From Labilithrix sp. (GTDB lineage: Bacteria; Myxococcota_A; Polyangia; Polyangiales; Polyangiaceae), in NCBI GenBank assembly GCA_019637175.1, contig JAHBWD010000031.1, positions 1 to 64,000 of the forward strand: a DNA stretch of 64,000 bases, read 5' to 3'. Under the pieces are notes generated by a model that was given only the letters and a program-made list of their open reading frames with translations, was not told the origin of the DNA and searched no databases. A program made the position numbers and the translations under genes. How positions within the stretch are numbered: position 1 is the first letter of the stretch; each line of letters starts with the position of its first letter. Positions 7,554-17,902 of the stretch are shown here, piece by piece.

Positions 7554-8483
7554 ATGCTCTCCGAGGTCTTGCCGCTCCGGCACGCGTCGCGCGAGCTCGT
7601 TCGCGAGCTCGGTTTTCTCCAAGGGAGAGACGCGTCGACGAGCCTCTCGCACTCGCACATCCACACGCTCATCGAGATCGAGCGGCGCGGGATCCTCCCC
7701 CAGGCGGAGCTCCCTTCCCTCCTCCGCCTCGACAAGTCGACGACGAGCCGCATCGTCGCCGAGCTCGTCGCCCGGCGCTGGCTCAAGGTCCGCTCGAGCG
7801 ACGAAGACGCGCGGGCGCGCCTCCTCGCGCTCACGCCGGCGGGGCGCGCGAAGGTGAACGTCGTCCATCGAGAAGCGAACGCGCGCGTCGAGCAGGCCCT
7901 CGCCGTGCTGGGCGAGAACGAGCGGAGCGTCGTCGTCCGGGGCATGGAGCTCTACGCCCGCGCGCTCGAGCGCTCGCGGCGCCAGGCGGCCTACGCGATC
8001 CGTCCGATCGAGGCGCGCGATCGCGCCGCGGTCGCGCGCCTGATCCGCACCGTCATGCCCGAGTTCGGGGCCAAGGGGCCGGGCTACGCGATCAACGATC
8101 CCGAGGTCGACGACATGTTCGCCGCCTACCGAGGCAAGCGCTCCGCCTACTTCGTCGTCGTCCGCGGCGGCGTCGGGGCCGGCGAGGTCGTCGGCGGCGC
8201 GGGCTACGCGCCGCTCGCCGGCGGCGACCGCGCGACGTGCGAGCTGCGCAAGATGTACTTCATGCCCGAAGTGCGCGGCCTCGGCCTCGGCCAGAGGCTC
8301 CTCGCCGACTGCCTCGCGGGCGCAAAAAGCGCAGGGTTTCGGCGGATGTACCTCGAGACCCTCGCGAGGATGACGGCGGCCCGGGCGCTCTACGAGCGCA
8401 ACGGATTTCGCCGCCTCCACCACCCGGCGGGCAACACCGGTCACTTTTCGTGTGATGCGTTCTACCTGAAAAAACTCTGCTAG
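7554..8483 (+). CDS. MarR-family regulator fused to a GNAT N-acetyltransferase
   Basis: 309 residues from the ATG at 7554. Residues about 10-140 are a MarR winged helix: SLSHSHIHTLIEIERRGILPQAEL, then recognition helix DKSTTSRIVAELVARRWL and the wing SSDEDARARLLALTPAGR. Residues about 150-309 are a GNAT acetyltransferase with an acetyl-CoA loop in EVRGLGLGQRLL and C-terminal LYERNGFRRL. This two-domain layout is a known bacterial family of bifunctional regulators; the acetyl acceptor is usually unknown. A pair of perfect inverted repeats lies 20-60 bases upstream and probably mediates autoregulation. Confidence 0.88.
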   Translation: MLSEVLPLRHASRELVRELGFLQGRDASTSLSHSHIHTLIEIERRGILPQAELPSLLRLDKSTTSRIVAELVARRWLKVRSSDEDARARLLALTPAGRAKVNVVHREANARVEQALAVLGENERSVVVRGMELYARALERSRRQAAYAIRPIEARDRAAVARLIRTVMPEFGAKGPGYAINDPEVDDMFAAYRGKRSAYFVVVRGGVGAGEVVGGAGYAPLAGGDRATCELRKMYFMPEVRGLGLGQRLLADCLAGAKSAGFRRMYLETLARMTAARALYERNGFRRLHHPAGNTGHFSCDAFYLKKLC

Positions 8484-8544
8484 GTTGCCCTCACCCCGCA
8501 GCCCGCTACACCGAAGGGGTCCCTCCTCCAACACGGAGCTCGCC

Positions 8545-10146
8545 ATGCGTCTTGCTGTTCTCGTTGGTGCCGTCGCGACTGCAGGTCTCTTGTGCGTCGT
8601 CGCTTGCGGTGACTCGAACAACGTCACCGTGCCGGATGAAGAAGACGCCGGGTCGAGCGGCAGCTCGGGATCGAGCGGGTCGAGCGGCAGCTCGGGATCG
8701 AGCGGGTCGAGCGGCAGCTCCGGCGATCTCGACGCGGGCGAAGAAGGCGGCGTCATCCTCACGCCGACGACGCTGAAGGCGGGCGACGCGATCCTCCTCG
8801 GCGTCACGACCGACGCGACGCCGCACGTGATCTATGTCCTCACGAACGGCGCCACGCGCAGCCTCGAGGCGGTGCCGCTCGGCGGCGGAGCCTCCGAGGT
8901 CATCGCGGCGACGCTCGCGGCGACCGACCGGCCTCTCGTGCGCGGCGGCGTCGTCGCTTGGTACACGGCGGTCAACGCGACGACCGGCGTCGGCACGCTC
9001 AACATCTGGACGAAGGCGAACGGCGCCAAGCTCGCCGTCTCGACGACCTCGGGCGTCGGCTTCTTCACGGGCAGCCCCGACGGCACGCGCATCGCGTTCT
9101 CGACCGCGGCGACGGGCGCGGGCGGCGCGGTCACGTCGACGTCGCTCAAGGTGACGACGTCGATGACGCCGGTCGCGACGAACCCCGAGATCGCGGGCGC
9201 CAACAACACGATCAACGTCAACGCGAACTGCGCGCCCGACATCGCGTTCACGGGCAACATCCTCTTCGCCGCGTATTGCACCGCGGCCGCGGGCACCGCG
9301 GCACGCCTCGTCACCGTCGACGCCGCCGGCACGGCCAAGCGGCTCGACGCGGCGAACATCAACGGCAACGCCGGCACCAACACGCTCCAGCCGTACTGGC
9401 AGGCCGACGCGACGGGCTCGAAGGTGTTCGTCATCGGCACCGGCGCGAACGAGCAGGGCCGCATCATCACCGTCGCCGCGGCCGCAGGCGCCGGCATCGT
9501 CAACCTCGAGAACAACGTCCTCGACGGCTTCATGCTCAAAGACGGCTCGGCGGCGATCTACCAGACGGCGACGCTGCTCCGCAAAGGCACCGCGGTCGCC
9601 GCGCCGGTCATGACGACGCTCGCAGGAACGTTCCAGGGCGTCCTCGACGTCGCGAGCGACGAGAAGCGCATCATGTTCCACGCGCTCGCGCCCGCCGGGG
9701 ACGAGGAGACGGTCGACGTGAAGACGCTCGATCAGACCGTCGCCAACCCGCCGGTCGCCGATCTCGTGGCGACGGCCACGGCGCTGCCCGTCGGCTTCAA
9801 CGCCCCGGGCACCGAGGCGATGTACCTGACCGATCTCGGCGCGACGGGCGCGAAGCTCAAGGCCAAGCCGGCGGCCGGCGGCACCGAGAAGGAGCTCGCC
9901 GCCGACGCGATCGGCGCGGCGGTCGGCCCGCAGGGCACGGGCGTCATCGTCTTCGGAAATCCGAAGCAGCAGGGCCAGATCATCCTCGTCGATCTGCGCT
10001 TCGTCGACGGCGCGGCCGGCGGCACGCCCACGGCCTTCGCCGACAGCGTGCCCGTCCAGGGCGGCTTCCGCTTCTCGGGCAAGAAGCTCGTCTACATGCG
10101 CCTCGCCGCGACGGGCGCGGGCATCTTCTCCGTCGACCTTCCGTAG
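8545..10146 (+). CDS. Hypothetical lipoprotein, probable beta-propeller
   Basis: 533 residues from the ATG at 8545 (GGAG precedes it). The signal peptide ends at VVAC, giving lipidated Cys21. Residues about 36-59 are an uninterrupted Gly-Ser-Ser linker encoded by a 27-base tandem repeat. The mature domain is beta-rich with repeated units such as GSPDGTRIAFSTAATG, WQADATGSKVFVIGT and DVASDEKRIMFHALA that resemble TolB/WD40-like propeller blades. No catalytic motif is visible. It is expected to sit on a membrane, displayed by the flexible linker. Confidence 0.7.
   Translation: MRLAVLVGAVATAGLLCVVACGDSNNVTVPDEEDAGSSGSSGSSGSSGSSGSSGSSGSSGDLDAGEEGGVILTPTTLKAGDAILLGVTTDATPHVIYVLTNGATRSLEAVPLGGGASEVIAATLAATDRPLVRGGVVAWYTAVNATTGVGTLNIWTKANGAKLAVSTTSGVGFFTGSPDGTRIAFSTAATGAGGAVTSTSLKVTTSMTPVATNPEIAGANNTINVNANCAPDIAFTGNILFAAYCTAAAGTAARLVTVDAAGTAKRLDAANINGNAGTNTLQPYWQADATGSKVFVIGTGANEQGRIITVAAAAGAGIVNLENNVLDGFMLKDGSAAIYQTATLLRKGTAVAAPVMTTLAGTFQGVLDVASDEKRIMFHALAPAGDEETVDVKTLDQTVANPPVADLVATATALPVGFNAPGTEAMYLTDLGATGAKLKAKPAAGGTEKELAADAIGAAVGPQGTGVIVFGNPKQQGQIILVDLRFVDGAAGGTPTAFADSVPVQGGFRFSGKKLVYMRLAATGAGIFSVDLP
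8650..8720 (+). repeat. 27-base tandem repeat encoding a Gly-Ser-Ser linker
   Basis: Two exact copies of a 27-base unit (8650-8676 and 8677-8703) are followed by a 17-base partial copy (8704-8720). The repeat is in frame within the lipoprotein gene and encodes Gly-Ser-Ser units only. Exact identity between copies suggests recent expansion, and linker length may vary between strains. Confidence 0.9.
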
Positions 10147-10208
10147 CGCGACGCGGCGTCAAACTCGGGTTGACCGAGCCTGCTCGGGGTGGAAAGCTCT
10201 GCCACCCC

Positions 10209-11675
<1,467 letters not shown>

Positions 11676-11687
11676 GGGAGAGAAGCG

Positions 11688-12551
11688 ATGCCGCGTAACG
11701 TTCACGTCGGGTTGATTCAGGCTGCAACGCCGTACGAGGCGGGTTGGAGCATCCAGAAGACGCAGCAGGCGGCGATGGATGTGCACCTCCCGCTCATCGA
11801 GGAGGCGGGCAAGAAGGGCGTGCAGATCCTGGGGCTCCAGGAGATCTTCAACGGCCCCTACTTCTGCCCGAGCCAAGACAAGTTCTGGTACGACGCCACC
11901 GAGTCGATCCCCGGTCCGACGACCGAGTCGATGCAGGCGCTCGCCAAGAAGTACCAGATGGCGATGGTCGTTCCGCTCTACGAGCGCGATCAGCCGGGCG
12001 TCTATTACAACAGCGCCGCGGTCATCGACGCCGACGGCAGCTATCTCGGCAAGTACCGCAAGCACCACATCCCCCACACGAGCCAGTTCTGGGAGAAGTT
12101 CTTCTTCCGTCCGGGCAACCTGGGCTTCCCCGTCTTCCAGACGCGCTACGGCAAGGTCGGCGTCTACATCTGTTACGACCGCCACTTCCCCGAGGGCGCG
12201 CGCGCGCTCGGCCTGAACGGCGCGGAGATCGTCTTCAACCCGTCGGCGACCGTCGCGGGCCTCTCGCAGTACCTCTGGAAGCTCGAGCAGCCGGCGCACG
12301 CCGTCGCCAACGGCTACTTCGTCGCCGCGTCGAACCGCGTCGGCACCGAAGCGCCGTGGAACATCGGCAAGTTCTACGGCACGAGCTACATCGTCGATCC
12401 GCGCGGGAGCTTCCTCGCGACGGCGTCGGAAGACAAAAGCGAGCTCGTGAGCGCGGTCTGCGATCTCGATCAGATCGAAGAGGTCCGCAAGACGTGGCAG
12501 TTCTTCCGCGACCGCCGGCCGGACGCGTACGAAGATCTCGTCAAGCCCTGA
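11688..12551 (+). CDS. Beta-ureidopropionase (N-carbamoyl-beta-alanine amidohydrolase)
   Basis: 287 residues, with a purine-rich ribosome site (GGGAGAGAAG) before the ATG. It is a nitrilase-superfamily enzyme with catalytic Glu52 (LQEIF), Lys125 (GKYRKHHIPH) and Cys162 (ICYDRHFPEG). The context FWEKFFFRPGNLGFPVF and the CYDRHFPE block fit beta-ureidopropionase, which hydrolyses N-carbamoyl-beta-alanine to beta-alanine, CO2 and ammonia. N-carbamoylputrescine amidase is the main alternative, but the neighbouring dihydropyrimidine dehydrogenase and aminotransferase genes favour pyrimidine degradation. Expected to be a cytoplasmic oligomer. Confidence 0.88.
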   Translation: MPRNVHVGLIQAATPYEAGWSIQKTQQAAMDVHLPLIEEAGKKGVQILGLQEIFNGPYFCPSQDKFWYDATESIPGPTTESMQALAKKYQMAMVVPLYERDQPGVYYNSAAVIDADGSYLGKYRKHHIPHTSQFWEKFFFRPGNLGFPVFQTRYGKVGVYICYDRHFPEGARALGLNGAEIVFNPSATVAGLSQYLWKLEQPAHAVANGYFVAASNRVGTEAPWNIGKFYGTSYIVDPRGSFLATASEDKSELVSAVCDLDQIEEVRKTWQFFRDRRPDAYEDLVKP

Positions 12552-13781
12552 TCATCGCAGCACGACGAGGATCACGGCGCCGACGAGCGTCGTCACCACG
12601 GCGAGCGGCGCACCGAAGCGGAGGTATTCGCCGAAGCGAAGACCGCCGACGCGGTGCGCCTTCTCCGCGACGATCACGTTCGCGACCGAGCCGAGCAGCG
12701 TCAGGTTGCCGGCGAACGTGGAGGCGAGCGCGAGCAGCTCCCAGCCGAGGACGGGATCGGGGAGCTTCGCCATCTCGGGCCGCACGATGAGGATGAACGG
12801 CACGTTGGTCACGACGTTGCTGCCCACGAGGAAGATCGACGCGGCGCGGAGCCAGCCGAGCAGATCCGGCTCCCCGCCGAGGAGCGAGACGCGCGCGAAC
12901 GCCCACTCGGCCGCGCCGCTGCGCGCGAGCGCGTCGACGGCGACGAAGAGGCCGCCGAAGAAGAGGAGCACCGACCAGTCGACGCGGTCCCACACCTTCG
13001 CCGGCTCGTTCCGGTGCAAGAGGAGCAAGAGCGCGAAGCCGCCGAGCGCGGTGAACGAGAGGTTCCCTCCGCCGGTGTAGACGACGACCGTCCCGGCGAT
13101 CACGCCGAGCGTCAGCAGCGATCGCCGGGTGAAGACGCCCTCCGCGGGCGGCGGCTCGCGCGGCAGCTCGCCCTCGAGCTCACGTCCGAAGAAGAGGAGG
13201 AGGAGCGCGTGGTTGATCGCGAGGCCGACCAGCGCGACCGGGAGCATGTGGATCAAGAACGGCGCGAAGCGGAGCCCGCCGAGGCTGCCGCAGAGCATGT
13301 TTTGCGGGTTGCCCACGAGCGTCGCGACGCTGCCGGTGTTCGCCCCCGTCGCGAGCGCGAGCAAGAGAGGCAGCCGCGGAAGCTTGTAGCGCTCGATCCA
13401 CGACACCACGAGCGGCGCGGCGAGGACGCAGATCGCGTCGTTCGTCACGATCGCGCCGAGGATCCCCGCGCCCCACACGATCGTCCCGACGAGGCGCCGC
13501 GGCGTCTTGGCGCGCGCGACGACCCACGCGCCGGCGCGATCGAAGAAGCCTTCGATCGAGAGGAACGCGCCCATCCCCATGACCGCGAAGAGGAGGATGA
13601 TGGTGGTCTTGTCGACGGCCTCGGCGGCCTCGGCGGGCGTGCTCGCGCCGACGGCCACGGCGAGGACGGCGCCGATGAGCGCCCCGGCGGGCCGATCGAT
13701 CTTGACGATGCGGAGGCGTCGCGTCGCGACGAGCACGTAGGTCACGCCGAACACCGCGATGCCAGGGACGCTCACCGTCAC
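12552..13781 (-). CDS. ArsB/NhaD-type (SLC13-like) ion transporter
   Basis: 409 residues with about ten to eleven hydrophobic helices and almost no soluble domain. Signature segments of the ArsB/NhaD/CitT superfamily are present: TIILLFAVMGMGAFL, GAIVTNDAICVLAAPL, TGANTGSVATLVGNPQN in the first half, and VGSNVVTNVPFIL plus FAGNLTLLGSVANVIVAEKA in the second half, the paired re-entrant hairpins that bind substrate and cation. Substrate could be arsenite, Na+/H+ or a dicarboxylate. It lies inside the pyrimidine degradation cluster but on the opposite strand, with its stop abutting that of the ureidopropionase gene, so a functional link is only possible. Confidence 0.8.
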   Translation of the reverse strand: MTVSVPGIAVFGVTYVLVATRRLRIVKIDRPAGALIGAVLAVAVGASTPAEAAEAVDKTTIILLFAVMGMGAFLSIEGFFDRAGAWVVARAKTPRRLVGTIVWGAGILGAIVTNDAICVLAAPLVVSWIERYKLPRLPLLLALATGANTGSVATLVGNPQNMLCGSLGGLRFAPFLIHMLPVALVGLAINHALLLLFFGRELEGELPREPPPAEGVFTRRSLLTLGVIAGTVVVYTGGGNLSFTALGGFALLLLLHRNEPAKVWDRVDWSVLLFFGGLFVAVDALARSGAAEWAFARVSLLGGEPDLLGWLRAASIFLVGSNVVTNVPFILIVRPEMAKLPDPVLGWELLALASTFAGNLTLLGSVANVIVAEKAHRVGGLRFGEYLRFGAPLAVVTTLVGAVILVVLR

Positions 13782-13810
13782 GACCGCAGAGTATTCCTCG
13801 CGCGTCGCGC

Positions 13811-13859
13811 TTGACAGCCTGGTAACTTGCGGGGTGTCCTTGTCTTTTCGTTGGGGAGG
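13811..13859 (+). promoter_or_regulatory. Possible promoter and ribosome site of the aminotransferase operon
   Basis: A consensus TTGACA stands at 13811-13816 in the 86-base gap between the divergent transporter and aminotransferase genes. No good -10 hexamer is seen at the usual distance, so the promoter call is weak. GGGGAGG at 13853-13859 is a strong ribosome-binding site eight bases before the ATG at 13868, and is part of the perfect palindrome GGGAGGCCTCCC (13854-13865). Confidence 0.35.
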
Positions 13860-13867
13860 CCTCCCGA

Positions 13868-15202
13868 ATGAGTGATCGCGAGTGGACGAGCGCCGAGGTG
13901 CGCGCCAAGCACAAAGAGCTGCTCTTCCCGAGCGTGGGCACGTTCTACGACGAGCCGGTGTGCCTCGACCGCGGCAAGGGCGCGCGGCTCGAGGATCTCG
14001 ACGGAAGAAAGTACCTCGACTTCTTCGGCGGCATCCTCACCGTGTCGGTGGGGCAAGCGCATCCGAAGGTCAACGCCGCGATCCACGCGCAGATCGATCG
14101 GCTCGGGCACGTCTCGACGCTCTATCCGACGGTCGGCATCGTCGAGCTCGCGGAGAAGCTCCTGCGCCTCGCGCCGGGCAAGATCGGACAGGCGGGCAAG
14201 GCGTTCTTCACCGCGAGCGGCACCGAGGCCGACGAGACCGCGGTGGCGCTCGCGCAGATCGCGACCGGCCGCCAGGAGCTCATCGCGCTTCGTCACGGAT
14301 ACTCCGGGCGCTCGATGCTCGCGCAGTCGCTCACGGCGAACTCGAAGTACCGCGCGATCACGACGCAGATCGCCGGGATCAAGCACGCGCACTCGCCCTA
14401 CTGCTATCGCTGCCCCTTCGGCGCGACGGTGGAGCACTGCGGCTTCAAGTGCGCGCAAGACATCGAAGAGCTGATCCAGACGACGACGACGGGACAGATC
14501 GCGGGATTCCTCGCCGAGCCGATCCAGGGCGTCGGCGGCTTCGTCGTCGCGCCCGACGGCTACTTCCGGGTCGCCGTCGACATCGTGCGCAAGTACGGCG
14601 GCCTCTTCATCTGCGACGAGGTGCAGACCGGCTTCGGCCGCACCGGCGGCAAGATGTGGGGCATCGAGCATCACGAAGGCGTCGAGCCCGACATCATGAC
14701 GATGGCCAAGGGCATCGCGAACGGCATGCCCATCGCGGCGTGCCTCGCGACCGTGCCGGTCGCCGACGCGTGGAAGGCGGGGAACATCTCGACCTTCGGC
14801 GGCAACCCGATCACGACCGCCGCGGCGAGCGCGACGATCGACGTCATCACGGGCGAGAAGCTGCCCGACAACGCGACGGCGATGGGCGCGGTCCTCCGCG
14901 AAGGCCTCGAGGCGCTGAAGCGCAAGTACGGCAAGGTGATCGGCGACGTGCGAGGCAAGGGCCTCATGCAGGCCATCGAGCTCGTCAAAGACGAGACGCA
15001 GAAGGATCGCACGCCCGACGCCGCCTCGACCTCGCGCCTCTTCGAAGAGACGAAGACGCGAGGCCTCCTCATCGGCCGCGGCGGCCTTTGGGGGAACGTG
15101 ATCCGCATCGCCCCGCCGCTCAACGTCACGCGCGCCGAGATCGACGAGGGCCTGAAGGCGCTCGACGAGTCGTTCGCCGCTTTCGCCGAGACCACACCAT
15201 GA
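13868..15202 (+). CDS. Class III omega-aminotransferase (beta-alanine/AGXT2-type)
   Basis: 444 residues with a strong ribosome site. It is a PLP-dependent class III aminotransferase: GGILTVSVGQAHP near the N-terminus, TASGTEADETA for cofactor phosphate, FLAEPIQGVGGF and CDEVQTGFGRTG, and Lys281 in MAKGIANGMP forming the Schiff base. The segment YCYRCPFGATVEHC resembles the AGXT2/alanine-glyoxylate group. In this cluster it should convert beta-alanine or 3-aminoisobutyrate to malonate or methylmalonate semialdehyde, feeding the dehydrogenase at 10209-11675. The stop overlaps the start of the next gene (ATGA), indicating coupled translation. The amino acceptor cannot be read from sequence. Confidence 0.87.
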   Translation: MSDREWTSAEVRAKHKELLFPSVGTFYDEPVCLDRGKGARLEDLDGRKYLDFFGGILTVSVGQAHPKVNAAIHAQIDRLGHVSTLYPTVGIVELAEKLLRLAPGKIGQAGKAFFTASGTEADETAVALAQIATGRQELIALRHGYSGRSMLAQSLTANSKYRAITTQIAGIKHAHSPYCYRCPFGATVEHCGFKCAQDIEELIQTTTTGQIAGFLAEPIQGVGGFVVAPDGYFRVAVDIVRKYGGLFICDEVQTGFGRTGGKMWGIEHHEGVEPDIMTMAKGIANGMPIAACLATVPVADAWKAGNISTFGGNPITTAAASATIDVITGEKLPDNATAMGAVLREGLEALKRKYGKVIGDVRGKGLMQAIELVKDETQKDRTPDAASTSRLFEETKTRGLLIGRGGLWGNVIRIAPPLNVTRAEIDEGLKALDESFAAFAETTP

Positions 15203-16557
15203 CCACACCGAGCAACCTCTCCGCGGATCGCCTCGAGACCGAGCTTCCCGACAAGAAGCCGCGCTACACCGAGGCCGAAGCGCGGGCCGAGGCGGAGCGT
15301 TGCCTCTATTGCGTCGACGCGCCGTGCATCAAGGCGTGCCCGACCGAGATCGACATCCCGACGTTCATCAAGAAGATCGCGAGCGGCAACGTCCGCGGGA
15401 GCGCGCGCACGATCTTCGAGCAGAACCTCCTCGGCTACTCGTGCGCGCGCGTGTGCCCGGTCGAGGTGCTCTGCGTCGGCTCGTGCGTCTACAACGGCTG
15501 GGGCCGCGATCCGATCCAGATCGGGCGTCTCCAGCGCTTCGCGACCGCGGTCGCGGCCGATCCGAAGACCGGCGGCGCCCTGCTCCAGCCCAAAGCGCGC
15601 AAGAGCGGCAAAAAGGTCGCCTGCATCGGCGGCGGCCCGGCGTCGCTCGCGTTCGCGGGCTACCTGGCGCTCGAGGGGTACGAGGCGGTGATCTTCGAGA
15701 AGAAGAGCGTGCCCGGCGGGCTCAACACCACCGGCATCGCGCCGTACAAGCTCCACGCGCACGACGCGGTGCACGAGGCCGAGTGGGTCGAGGCCCTCGG
15801 CGTCGAGATCCGCACCGGCATCGAGGTCGGGGCCGACGACGGTCCGGGCAAGATCTCCGGCAAGAAGCTCCTCGAGACCTACGACGCCGTCTTCCTCGGC
15901 GTCGGCCTCGGCGCCGACACGAAGCTCGGGATCCCCGGCGAAGAGGGCCCCGGCGTGTACGGCGCGACGGCGTGGATCGAGCAGATGAAGCTCGAGATGA
16001 ACCGCGGCGCGAAGAAGGAGATCGCGGGCACGAACGTCGTCGTCGTCGGCGGCGGCAACACCGCGATCGACGTGGCGCGCGAGACGGCGCAGCTCGGCGC
16101 CGCGGACGTCGCGATGGTCTATCGCCGCGGCGCGGGCGACATGAGCGGCTACGCGCACGAGATGGAAGGCGCGCGCCTCGACGGCGTCCGCCTCGTGCTC
16201 AACGCCCAGCCGGTGTCGTTCGTGCGTGACGCGTCGGGCAAGCTCACCGCGCTCCGCGTCGCCCAGACCGACGCGAACGCCAAGCCGATCGCCGGCACCG
16301 AGCACGACATTCCGTGCGACATGGTCGCGCTCGCGATCGGGCAGTCGAAGCTCCGCGACGTCGCCAAGCAGCTCGCGGGCGTCGAGCTCGACGCGCGCGG
16401 CTGCGTGGCTTGCGATCCCGCGAACGGCCAGACGGGCAACCCGAAGGTCTTCGCGGGCGGAGATTGCATCAACGGGGGCAAGGAAGTCGTCAACGCCGTC
16501 GCCGACGGCCGAAACGCTGCGCGCACGCTCATGGCGCGGTGGAGCGAAAATGGCTGA
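15199..16557 (+). CDS. preT: NAD(P)-dependent dihydropyrimidine dehydrogenase, PreT subunit
   Basis: 452 residues. The N-terminus holds two cysteine clusters for [4Fe-4S] centres (C35, C38, C43, C47 and C82, C86, C92, C96), as in the GltD-like half of mammalian dihydropyrimidine dehydrogenase. An FAD Rossmann motif follows in CIGGGPASLAFAGYLALEG and an NAD(P) Rossmann motif in VVVVGGGNTAIDVARETAQLG. PreT passes electrons from NAD(P)H to PreA for reduction of uracil or thymine. The start overlaps the aminotransferase stop by four bases and the end overlaps preA by eight, so the three genes form a tight operon. Confidence 0.92.
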   Translation: MTTPSNLSADRLETELPDKKPRYTEAEARAEAERCLYCVDAPCIKACPTEIDIPTFIKKIASGNVRGSARTIFEQNLLGYSCARVCPVEVLCVGSCVYNGWGRDPIQIGRLQRFATAVAADPKTGGALLQPKARKSGKKVACIGGGPASLAFAGYLALEGYEAVIFEKKSVPGGLNTTGIAPYKLHAHDAVHEAEWVEALGVEIRTGIEVGADDGPGKISGKKLLETYDAVFLGVGLGADTKLGIPGEEGPGVYGATAWIEQMKLEMNRGAKKEIAGTNVVVVGGGNTAIDVARETAQLGAADVAMVYRRGAGDMSGYAHEMEGARLDGVRLVLNAQPVSFVRDASGKLTALRVAQTDANAKPIAGTEHDIPCDMVALAIGQSKLRDVAKQLAGVELDARGCVACDPANGQTGNPKVFAGGDCINGGKEVVNAVADGRNAARTLMARWSENG

Positions 16558-17902
16558 TCTCAGCATCGAGTTCGCGGGCATCAAGAGCCCGAACCCGTTC
16601 TGGCTCGCGTCGGCGCCGCCGGCCAACAGCGGCGAGCAGGTCATGCGCGCGTTCGACGCCGGATGGGGCGGCGCCGTCTGGAAGACGCTCGGCGATCCCA
16701 TCATGAACGTCACGAGCCGCTTCGGCGGCGTCGACTACGACGGCAAGAAGCTGATGGGGCTCAACAACATCGAGCTCATCACCGATCGGCCGCTCGAGGT
16801 GAACCTCCGCGAGATACGCGAGGTCAAGAAGCGGTATCCGAAGAACGTCGTCATCGCGTCGCTGATGACCGAGACGAAGAACGACTGGAAGGTCCTCATC
16901 AAGAAGTGCGAGGACGCCGGCGCCGACGGCCTCGAGCTCAACTTCGGCTGCCCGCACGGCATGTGCGAGCGCGGGATGGGATCGTCGGTCGGCCAGGAGC
17001 CGAAGCTGCTCCAGGAGATCACGAGCTGGACGAAGGAGTTCGCGAAGACGCCCGTGCTCGTGAAGCTCACGCCCAACACCGGCGACATCCTCGAGCCCGG
17101 CCTCGCGGCGGTCGCGGGCGGCGCCGACGGCCTCTCGCTCATCAACACCATCAAGAGCATCATCGGGGTCGATCTCGATCGGCTCGTCCCCGTGCCGCGC
17201 GTGGGCAACGCGTCGACCAACGGCGGCTATTGCGGCCCCGCGGTCAAGCCGATCGCGCTCCACATGGTCGCCGCGCTCGCGCGCGATGCGGGCATCAAGA
17301 TCCCGATCTCCGGCATCGGCGGGATCTCGACGTGGCGCGACGCCGCCGAGTTCATCGCGCTCGGCTCCACGAGCGTGCAGGTGTGCACCGCCGTCATGCA
17401 CTACGGCTACCGCATCGTCGAAGATCTCATGGAGGGCCTCTCGGAGTACCTCGACGCGCACGGCATGAAGAGCGTGAGCGAGCTCCGGGGCCGGGCGGTG
17501 TCGGGCTATCAGGAGTGGGGCGATCTCGATCTCAGCTACAAGCTCGTCGCCAAGATCGATCCGAAGGCCTGCATCGGCTGCCAGCTCTGCGTGACGGCGT
17601 GCCACGACGGCGCGCACCAGTGCATCTTCACCGGGCCCGACGACAAGCCTCGGCCGCCCCACGCGCACGCGCACGGCCCGGCGAAGGCGCCGAAGCCCCT
17701 GCCCCTCGGCGCGATCGCGGGCGACCGCGTTCCCTGGATCGACGAGCCGGAATGTGTAGGTTGCAACCTTTGCCAGCTCGTGTGCCCGGTCCCCGGCTGC
17801 ATCAGCATGGTCGAGGTGCCGAACGGGAAGAGCGAGACCTGGAACGATCGCGTCCGCGAGGGCCGCGACAAGCTGCCGGGCGGCATCCACGAAGGGCCGT
17901 GA
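16550..17902 (+). CDS. preA: Dihydropyrimidine dehydrogenase, PreA subunit
   Basis: 450 residues from the ATG at 16550, preceded by GGAGCGAAA inside the end of preT. Residues 1-320 form the FMN barrel of dihydroorotate-dehydrogenase type: SAPPANSGEQVMRAFDAGWG, LNFGCPHGM, VKLTPN, and the active-site loop NGGYCGPAVKP with the catalytic Cys. The C-terminus carries two ferredoxin clusters, CIGCQLCVTAC and CVGCNLCQLVCP. Together with PreT it reduces uracil/thymine to the 5,6-dihydro compounds, the first step of reductive pyrimidine catabolism. Its stop overlaps the start of a histidine kinase gene. Confidence 0.93.
   Translation: MADLSIEFAGIKSPNPFWLASAPPANSGEQVMRAFDAGWGGAVWKTLGDPIMNVTSRFGGVDYDGKKLMGLNNIELITDRPLEVNLREIREVKKRYPKNVVIASLMTETKNDWKVLIKKCEDAGADGLELNFGCPHGMCERGMGSSVGQEPKLLQEITSWTKEFAKTPVLVKLTPNTGDILEPGLAAVAGGADGLSLINTIKSIIGVDLDRLVPVPRVGNASTNGGYCGPAVKPIALHMVAALARDAGIKIPISGIGGISTWRDAAEFIALGSTSVQVCTAVMHYGYRIVEDLMEGLSEYLDAHGMKSVSELRGRAVSGYQEWGDLDLSYKLVAKIDPKACIGCQLCVTACHDGAHQCIFTGPDDKPRPPHAHAHGPAKAPKPLPLGAIAGDRVPWIDEPECVGCNLCQLVCPVPGCISMVEVPNGKSETWNDRVREGRDKLPGGIHEGP

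Noticed and set aside
10164..10178. CTCGG/CCGAG hairpin after the lipoprotein at 8545-10146.
   Set aside because: Only five pairs and no T-run; too weak to call a terminator.
13854..13865. GGGAGGCCTCCC palindrome before the aminotransferase.
   Set aside because: It has no loop and half of it is the ribosome-binding site; an operator role is not supported by a second copy.
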